From NCBI GenBank assembly GCA_035048495.1, contig CM068540.1, positions 13,810,829 through 13,874,828 of the forward strand: a stretch of DNA of 64,000 bases. Reading direction: 5' to 3'. Origin of the DNA: Euptelea pleiosperma (lineage: Eukaryota; Streptophyta; Magnoliopsida; Ranunculales; Eupteleaceae). This document shows positions 57,126 to 64,000 of the stretch, piece by piece. The first letter of the stretch is position 1. Every line of letters begins with the position of its first letter. The notes beneath the pieces are model-generated. The model searched no databases and was not told the origin of the DNA. It saw nothing but the letters and a program-made list of their open reading frames with translations. The translations under genes and the position numbers were made by a program.

Positions 57126-59102
57126 CGGATCTCATTTGACTAAATCTCTTAAGCGATTAGAAGCGCATTTTGGCCCTTCAAACGGTTATATTCAGTATGA
57201 TTCAAGCAAAGGGAGGCATGCTTATAAATTAGAACCCTCTCACTCTATTAGAATAAACCCAATCAAGAGATCTCTACTTTACATTATTTGATTATCATGC
57301 TTTGAGTCTAGAGATCTGGAATTTGAGAGAGCTTCACCTATGCAAATCTGTACATCATTAGTGAAGGCTCTAGATTATTTGAGAGAACTTCACATGAGCA
57401 AATCAGATTCATCTATTGTGAAGGCTGTTCTAATTGTTTGAAGAGACTACGAAGGGTATTGTTTTCTGCAATTATCTTCTTCTAAGAAGAGGATCGTCAG
57501 TGGCAGAACGTCTCTGTGGCAAATTCTTCTACGAGGATTTACCATTCTGTCGAATTCATCAAAAGGTAAGTATCTTTTAGAACAAACCTTTTAGAGTGAA
57601 TTCAATATTATTAAAGCTGAATTATTTATGATTGGTGGATGAGTGAGTACTCATCAAATTGAGTTGAGGAAGGTGGAATCCTTGATAAATCTGTTTCTCT
57701 AAAATACTACGGGCCTAGTATGACTCTCTAGGTGAATTGAAAAGTGATTCTCGTATAGATCGAGTTGAGGATTGTAAATCCATGAGAATAGGCTTCTCTA
57801 AATAGACTACTGGCCTAGGCTAACTCTCTAGGTGAGCGAGAAATGATTCTCGTTAGATCGAAACTAAGTGAATCTTAGTTGGTTGATTATTTATTTCGAT
57901 TGAAATATTATAATGCATGATTGAAATAAATAATACTACTCATGGTGAGTATTGGACAATGGACGTAGGTGCGGAGTCACCGAATAACTATAAATCTGAG
58001 TCTCGTGTGATTGTGAATGTTTGCATATTTTGTCTCAGATTTTCCATATCTATGTTCTGTGGATGATTATTATTTTAATTGTTTGATCCTTTTCTGCCTT
58101 GTGTGATTATTAATTCTTATTAATTCATATAGAATCTGCAGAGAAATTAAAAATTGTCCTATTTACCCCCTCTAGGACATAACATGATAATTAAAAGAGA
58201 ATTTCAATTTCCCAAAGAGGAAACCGTTCAAGGAATGAGGAGAGAATCAAGGATTGAGGGGGAATGGTTATCCAAAGAGGAAATTGTCCAAGAATGGACT
58301 CTTTCCAAGGCTGGTGTTGGGAGGCTAGTGGGGTCCACTAGGGGAGGAGAGTATCTCCTTTCCTAAAAAGGTTGCATGGGTAAGGGAAGCTTCAGTCGTT
58401 GGATTAAATGAGATCCATTGATTAGGATAACCCACAGTATTTATTATTCTTGGAATGAGGTTGATGGGTTGCGGGCCATGGGCCGTGGCTATGGGCTAGG
58501 TCATGGGCATGGGTCATGGGCCAAGATAGATAGAGAGAGAAATATGAGAGATGTGAGAGAAAAATACAAAAATAAAAGCATTGGAGGATCTTGAACTCTG
58601 ATTTTTTTTATTTTCTCTCATCCGCTTCACCAATTAGTCAAACTAGTCTTTTGATGTCAATTGGTGTGGGTTTTAACATCTTAGTCCTTCTCTCTTGGTC
58701 TTCAGCTTTTCTTCTCTCTCTTAGTCCTTGTTCCGACTCTACGATCCTCTAGCTTTGCCCGTACATGGTTTCTATCTTCTTATCCTAGCCTGGTTGCTCT
58801 TTAAACTGTGATAGAAGTTTTCTATGGTTGATCGTGGGCCTGCCAGTCCTCAAGAATCGCTCGATAGGGTCTCCTACAAGTGAAAAAACACGTAATGAGA
58901 TTCAACTAAAACGGCTTGATATTGGAATATCCGAAATGCATATATTTCATGTAAATAGTCGATTTTTGTCTAAAGAATACATTCTACGCAATGGAAGAAA
59001 CTCTTACGTGGAAAAGTCGACGAAAAGACAAGTTTTATGTATGAGAATACGACATCGCTATAAGGATAATGGCTTAAAATAAGTACTTTTGAGCGAATAT
59101 CA

Positions 59103-60106
59103 GTTGTATTATTTTATCCAACCTAACTACTCAAAATACCTATTACATAATATGATCAACACCCAATTTACTATTTTAGAATTGAATGCTTTCATCCATT
59201 ATCACATATTATACAATTGATCCCCGAACCAATCAATTTATTATTTAAAAAAATATGAAAACCTACCATAAGTTTTCATGGTTTTACCTAATTCTAATCC
59301 ATTTCAACTTATTATAAATGGAAACCTCAAATGCTTGAAAGGATCGAAACCCTAATCCCATGCATCCACTTAAAAAATAAAAAAACTACAACCCTAACAA
59401 GTGGTTAAATTAACCTTACCATGCTTCAAATCAACTCCTTCAAATAAATATATTAGTGATGAATTTTTTTTAATTTTTTTGAAACAAATCAAATGTTAAA
59501 TAGAGAAGGAGAGAGGAAGAGGGAAAGGGAACCGAGTTGTTATACATTCCACTTGTGTTAGGTGCCATTTGGTAAATTGAAAAAAATAGTAAAAATTAAT
59601 TCAAGTATTGAAAGCTTAATGTATTGGAATTATGATACTTTTAAGTATTAAAAAACTATTTGATAATTTAGGCCCTGTTTATTTTTTCACTCATGTTTCT
59701 GGATGTGTGCGCTTCGAAACCTGCGCAAGTTAAATGTGTGTGTATTCGAATGTATCACTTTTGGACGCATTCAACAAATCACACGCGAAATCGATTATGT
59801 GCGTTTGTTTGCGCAAATGACAGTGGATGTTGAGTCTGATTCCCTTAAGGTCTCAGGCGCGTAGCGTGGTAAGAGAAAATTAGTAAGACTAATTAGTGTT
59901 TCAGTTAAACTAAACAAAGGAACCCAAGTTGAAGTTGACTTTTGTTAGTTTATAGTCTTTATATCTTAAGGCTTGGTGTAGTACTGCAAGTGCTTTATGT
60001 TCATGCTTGGAGAAACTATTGCTGTAATGGACATGAATGAGATCCAATTCGAATTCATAGACATCTCTTTAAGGTCTTTAATCAATTGAATGGGAGAAAT
60101 TGAAGA
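59103..60106. other. AT-rich stretch with a possible Tourist-like MITE
   Basis: Probably continues the repeat at 50326-51999. At 59670-59932 GGCCCTGTTTATTTTTTCAC and AACTAAACAAAGGAACC form imperfect inverted ends of Tourist style. TTA is present only on the left, so this is tentative. No gene seen. Confidence 0.35.
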
Positions 60107-60880
60107 TGTCATGCCCCGAATTTGGACACCCGAACCCGATCCAAATGCTTGAAAAAATGGTCCGTTTGCCCAAATTTAGGGTGTGATGAAATGAAAATAG
60201 TTTAAAATGTTCAGAAATGATTAAAACAAAATATCATAAATCATCATAAGTCAAAACAAAATCTTTCGTAAAAAAACCTTTCTATTGAAACATTTATTTA
60301 CTATTTTTTTTTATAAAATTTTCATTTTGTGGTCAAGCTAATGTGGTATTATAAAGTATCAAAAAACTTAATATCACGAATTGGAGCAGAATTTTTATTT
60401 AAAATACTAACGATGGATTATAAATTCATAAGATTTGAAATCACCAGAAGTTTATTTTTATAAATAAATTAGTATTCATAAAACATTCCATCGAGGTCTC
60501 AAACATAAATTTTATAGAAACTTAAATGAGTCCAATCCAATGTTAAGAAATCCAATAGGATTCAAGCACGACCCATTAAAATATAATAATATCTTAAAAT
60601 AAGTAAATATAAATATTAAGATGATCTCTGATTATTCTTGTCCGTCAAATCCATCCAAATCAATCTCAACTCCTTTATATTCATTAAAGATTTGATCTTC
60701 TTCGACATAGTCTTGTACTTCATTGGGCTCCAAAATCATCTAAAATGTTTTTCGATTAGAGAATCGTGAGCGAATATGCCTAGTAACGTCCATGTGTACA
60801 ATATAAATAATAATTTTCAAAATAAAAATAATTTCAAGCATCTGATCACCACATGGATAGCATTAATGAGGAAACAAAGA
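60107..60880 (-). mobile_element. Gypsy-type LTR fragment
   Basis: TGTCATGCCCCGAATTTGGA, then ACACCCGAACCCGATCC and GTCCGTTTGCCCAAATTTAG, matches the corresponding ends at 4720 and (reversed) 50325. The CTTGTCCGTCAAATCC...TTCTTCGACATAG stretch (60640-60710) also parallels 5041-5110. The other LTR end was not found before the E2 relic, so the right limit is a guess. Confidence 0.6.
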
Positions 60881-61269
60881 ATAACAACCGATATAATATG
60901 ATTCATTTATTCAATTGACCATTGAGTATCATTCTTCTTTTTAAAAATTTATCCGCCCAACATAATTTCTTCTTTCTAGTTGACCCGGCCAACGGGTAAA
61001 AATTTTTAGTTAGTCCGATCGACGAAAAATATTTTGTTGATCCGACCAACGGGATTATATTTTTATTGATGATCCGACTAACAAGATATGTTTTATTGAT
61101 GGCTTTATAAACAGGTAATTTCGTGATAGCAACCAAGAAAGACATACTTAAGCGCTTTGAGATCAGTTTGGTACGATGGGGACCCATGATGTGTACATAG
61201 CGTACACACCCAAAAATACGAGGAGGAACCGCGAATAAAGAAGTAGGAGCAAGGACCTGAAGAGGGGAC

Positions 61270-61881
61270 TTGAAGTTGAGCACACGAGATTAGACAATAC
61301 TCCGTACCACAATGGCCTTTTCTTCTTCGACATACTCTTCCCTAACGACTACCCAACCCAGCCACTAAACCTATACTACCATCCTCACAACCTTCATCTA
61401 AATCCCACCTTGTGCTCAAATGGTAAGGTTTGCCTTGGAAACGGTAAAATAAGAAAGCAACAGATTCTGAGATAATCTACCATGTTACAACTTCTTGTTT
61501 CTATCCAAGCTTTGGTGTTGAGTAATAATCCCTACTTCAACCAACTTGGTTATGAATATAAGGCAAAATCTCCTCTAGAGGAGAATAATTTCTTAGACTA
61601 CAACAATATATGTGTTCATCATATCTTGCGAGGTGATGTTGTACACGCTTCAAAGCCCACCAAAGTATTATGAAGACTCCGTCGCAGGGCATTTCCGAAA
61701 GCACGCACATCCTATTCTAATGGCTTGTAAATGGTTCATGTATGGTAATGCAACTATGGGCCATCTCTATATGGAGCTCGTAAATGCATTCGATGCGAAT
61801 GGAGCTTATTATAAGTATGTTCTAATCAGTTGGGTAAACAAAGAAGAAATCATTGTCTTGAAACCTCTGACTAAGGATTGA
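61270..61881 (+). pseudogene. Ubiquitin-conjugating enzyme (E2, PHO2/UBC24-like family) pseudogene
   Basis: One frame reads EHTRLDNTPYHNGLFFFDIL, FPNDYPTQPLNLYYHPHNLH, LNPTLCSNGKVCL. This matches the UBC domain of large plant E2s (UBC23/24/25/38-like: GTPYHDGLFFFDI...P..YP..PP...Y.S.GLR.NPNLY..GKVCLSLL). The catalytic Cys codon is at 61431-61433. The following SLLNTW region is degraded and ends in TAA (61473-61475). The frame recovers as STMLQLLVSIQALVLSNNPY, FNQLGYE, shifts near 61615, and goes on as MLYTLQSPPKYYEDSVAGHF, RKHAHPILMACKWFMYG to a stop at 61881. Active members move ubiquitin onto target proteins; this copy has a stop, a frameshift and no N-terminal part. The fused exon-like continuity suggests a retrocopy or captured fragment. 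Confidence 0.85.
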
Positions 61882-63830
61882 TACAAAAGGAGGTTTTTCA
61901 ATAAATTGCTGAACTTGTGTTCATGAAGAAGTTTGGGTAGCCATGATAGAGAATGGTATGTGTGATAGGGAAATGTAACAACATACAGAAAGAGTGAGTA
62001 GAAGGTTTAGCCTAAAGAAGTGCAATAGAGAAGTTAACTTTTAGAGAGCTTTTTCTATTTCTATCATTGATTTTATTTGTGTGAATAATTTTTTTCTTTA
62101 GGTGTGGGTTTAGGTGTGATTGTGGAGTATATATATTTCTATCTCTACTGTTATTGATTCAGTATTACATATGCATGTGTCATTGTTTTAACCGATCAAT
62201 GTGGTTCATTTTCAAAGGGAGTAAACATTTTTTAAAAACATTGCATCTTTAGCGCAAAAATGATGATGTATTGTATTTTTACCACGATGGATTACATTTT
62301 TTAAAACATTGAGTCATTTTTAACCAAAAGATTGCATATTTACCACGAAAATGGAGCTCATCTTCATTGATGAGCAAAACATTGCATCTTTAGGTCGAAA
62401 ATGGCGCCCATGTTCGAATGATGATTGAAAATGGAATTGCTCATTTTCATCTTTAGCATGATAGGAGCTCATCTTCACTGATTATCGAAAACGAAGCACA
62501 TCTTCACTGTGTTTATAAAGCGAGAGAGAGAATGAGAAATACGTACTGTTGCCATCGCTGGAGAAGACTCCCCACCCTAGAAGATTTCTATTTGAGAATG
62601 AGATCGAGGGAGGAGCTAGGGTTAGGGTTTTTGTTGTTTGTGAAGAGGAATGGAGGGATCAATTGATTATATTGTGTGATGCACCGTGTGACGCATGGTA
62701 CAATGTTGCACATTACAGTACACGATTTGGCGCATATTCCAATTCCCATGGGGTGAGTATTGCAATCCGCACCTTGGCGCACATTGAGGGCCTTGGTGCC
62801 TATTGTGAGTCGTGCCTATTGGTGCAACCAAAAAACACATGTTTTGGCCAAAGTGCACACATCAACGCCAAAGCGCGCAAGTTCGTAAAAATAAACATGG
62901 CCTTAACTGGAAAAGTCCTGATGTCTAAAAATTAATTTTCTTAAACCAAAATTTGTTTGGCAAAGACAAACCAGAAATGTTAAAAATTGACCACATTTTC
63001 TCCCCTTGTTACATATTTGGTAAACCTCATTTTTTCTTGTATGACAAGTGTTTGTTACATGTACTCTCAGCACATATCACATCTTATTCAATACCACAGG
63101 GCAAGAATCTAGCCTATTATTGGTATGCCACCAATTTTGGGCACATAGCAAGTTTTCAACCTAATATTGCCATCTAAACCAAATATGAAACCATCTAACT
63201 ACTTTATCTAACATGAGTAGTAATATTTAGAAAGAAATACTAAGGAATAAATAATTATTCTAAAAAAATATTGTAAGATTTTAAGAAAGACTAAAAAACA
63301 TTGGTTACTTTTACTAAATCGTAAAGGCAATCTATCAAATATATATTTCATACATCATAAACAAAATAAAAAATAAATTGGTAAAAAAGAGGACAAAGTT
63401 TAAAGAAATTTGTTCATAAGATTTTGATCAAATTATCTAAATAATTGATCTATGTTGGTATATCCCCCCTGTTGATCATTGGGTCTTTCTGAATGAACAT
63501 TTCATCGTTGTACTGATGGAACAATGCAACTGCAATAGTTGTTTTTCAAAATAAGTTGTATATTGCATGAAATATTATGTTTATTTGAGTGGGGAAAGAA
63601 CATGGTGTCATCTCTTTAAAATTGGGAAGTATGTTTTTGATACACCAAAAGCTCGTTCAATTGTAGTTTTGTTTTGTAAGGATTCAAAATTTTGACCAAA
63701 CTCTATAGATTGAGTTTTGTTCTTGAACTGATAAATTATCTTTTTTTTTAGATTTTAAATTGAAAATATTTTTATTTAATCTAAATTGGGGTAAAACCTT
63801 ATTTACATAAAAATAACTTAGAGTAAATAT
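61882..63830. other. Non-coding stretch downstream of the E2 relic
   Basis: 62220-62520 holds repeated ATTGCATCTTTAGC, GATGATTGAAAATGG and GAGCTCATCTTCA words. A 128-codon plus-strand frame (62549-62935) with no recognisable domain starts in a leader-like GAGAGAGAATGAGA region. I do not count it as a gene. The rest is AT-rich and unremarkable. Confidence 0.4.
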
Positions 63831-63831
63831 T

Positions 63832-64000
63832 TAGAGAAATTTTGTTGTACCCCCTGTGGTCTCGTCGATATTTGTGGTACCCCGGTACTATCAGTTTGTT
63901 GCGTCTCCCCCCTTGAATGTAGCTATTTTACGCTTACCATTGCCCCTTCTTTCTGGACCATTTATAGCTATCTTATTTTGGATTTGACGACCAAAATACC
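63832..64000. mobile_element. Start of a GAGAAATTTTGTTGTACCCC element (cut by window end)
   Basis: From about 63832 the sequence GAGAAATTTTGTTGTACCCC, then GTGGTACCCCGGTACTATCA and a CCCC-rich stretch resemble the ends of long-armed plant MITEs of the type at 18196-18598 (GGGAATTTTTTGACATACCC). The other end lies outside the window, so it cannot be confirmed. Confidence 0.4.

Larger units (their letters stand above)
53814..58184 (+). mobile_element. Copia-type LTR split by LTR C
   Basis: Starts TGAAAAGTCTTGGTTG at 53814 within LTR B, matching the TGAAAAATCTCGGTTG start at 2743 on the other strand. It contains CAACTGAAGACAAAGTCAAG-type repeats (53890-54080), GGTCGAC words on both sides of LTR C, a TATAAATT box (57223-57230), two GAGAGAGCTTCAC/GTGAAGGCT units (57330-57430) and two TAGGCT/GACTCTCTAGGTGA units (57715-57840). 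It ends near TTTACCCCCTCTAGGACATA (58151-58170), the usual 3' close of plant Copia LTRs. The right boundary is approximate. Excluding LTR C it is about 1.6 kb. No internal coding region follows, so it is a solo LTR or a one-ended fragment. Confidence 0.7.
52000..59102. mobile_element. LTR B: solo LTR split by a Copia LTR
   Basis: The start TGAAATTAGTATTTTTCGGT matches the start of LTR C (TGAAAGTAAGATTTTTCCGC). The end TTTTGAGCGAATATCA (59087-59102) is identical in the last bases to that of C. Flanks are GATGT (51995-51999) and GTTGT (59103-59107), a 5-bp duplication with one change. The left part is 52000-53813 and the right part about 58185-59102; the Copia LTR lies between. Shared inner marks are CGTCCGCACTCGGGGTTAG (52128), GAGAGAGA tracts, a GGTGG-rich middle, and AAAGAATACATTCTACGCAA near the right end. 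Without the insertion it is about 2.7 kb. Its several 60-170-codon frames are low-complexity and lie on both strands of the same DNA, so I do not call genes. Confidence 0.85.

Noticed and set aside
60903..61283. 126-codon minus-strand frame
   Set aside because: Composed of GATCCGACCAACGGG-type short repeats and AT-rich sequence. No family resemblance, and it overlaps the start of the plus-strand E2 relic.
62549..62935. 128-codon plus-strand frame
   Set aside because: Clear start and AG-rich leader, but no domain, no splice structure and an overlapping minus-strand frame of similar quality. Evidence is too weak to call a gene.
1..64000. CRISPR arrays, bacterial operons, ribosomal RNA or defence islands
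   Set aside because: Nothing of the kind is present. Intron-containing transposase, plant LTRs and MITEs show a plant nuclear sequence. Direct repeats found are transposon-related.

Overview
This 64 kb window is AT-rich nuclear DNA from a flowering plant with a repeat-rich genome. The evidence is one intronless plant-type mTERF gene, plant retrotransposon LTRs with tRNA-iMet primer sites, and hAT, Mutator and PIF/Harbinger transposons. I cannot name the species. Only one host gene looks intact: an organelle-targeted mTERF-family protein at 18810-20579. A possible short two-exon gene start lies at 23469-23724, and a broken ubiquitin-conjugating-enzyme-like copy lies at 61270-61881. Almost everything else that can be interpreted is transposon-derived.

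Layout. 1-3.2 kb: a Gypsy-type LTR abutting a Copia-type LTR, then a gag-like relic. 3.2-16.2 kb: one hAT transposon with matching 15-bp ends and an exact 8-bp target duplication. It is swollen to 12.9 kb by later insertions, including a 4.1 kb solo LTR with its own 5-bp duplication and a 2.6 kb LTR that split the transposase gene. 16.2-23.4 kb: the mTERF gene with a small inverted-repeat element just upstream and a small upstream ORF. 23.4-25.7 kb: the possible gene start with a Tourist-type MITE in its second intron. 25.8-28.8 kb: a tandem duplication followed by a miniature LTR retrotransposon (TRIM) that has three LTRs instead of two. 28.8-33.8 kb: sparse, with a tRNA-like SINE relic. 33.8-42.3 kb: a dense zone of small repeats, comprising foldback elements, Tourist MITEs, a Mutator-type element with a perfect 9-bp duplication, a seven-copy ~170-bp repeat and a diverged segmental duplication. 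43.3-46.8 kb: a second Mutator-type element and remains of a PIF/Harbinger transposon (nuclease plus Myb/SANT-like partner). 48-59.1 kb: a Gypsy-type LTR, then a four-layer nest (older AT-rich repeat, solo LTR B, Copia LTR, solo LTR C). 59.1-64 kb: LTR fragments, the E2 relic and the start of another inverted-repeat element.

The elements do not work together as one system. The window reads as layered insertions whose relative order can be worked out from nesting and target duplications. The mTERF gene is the only part with a clear cellular role, probably in organelle gene expression.
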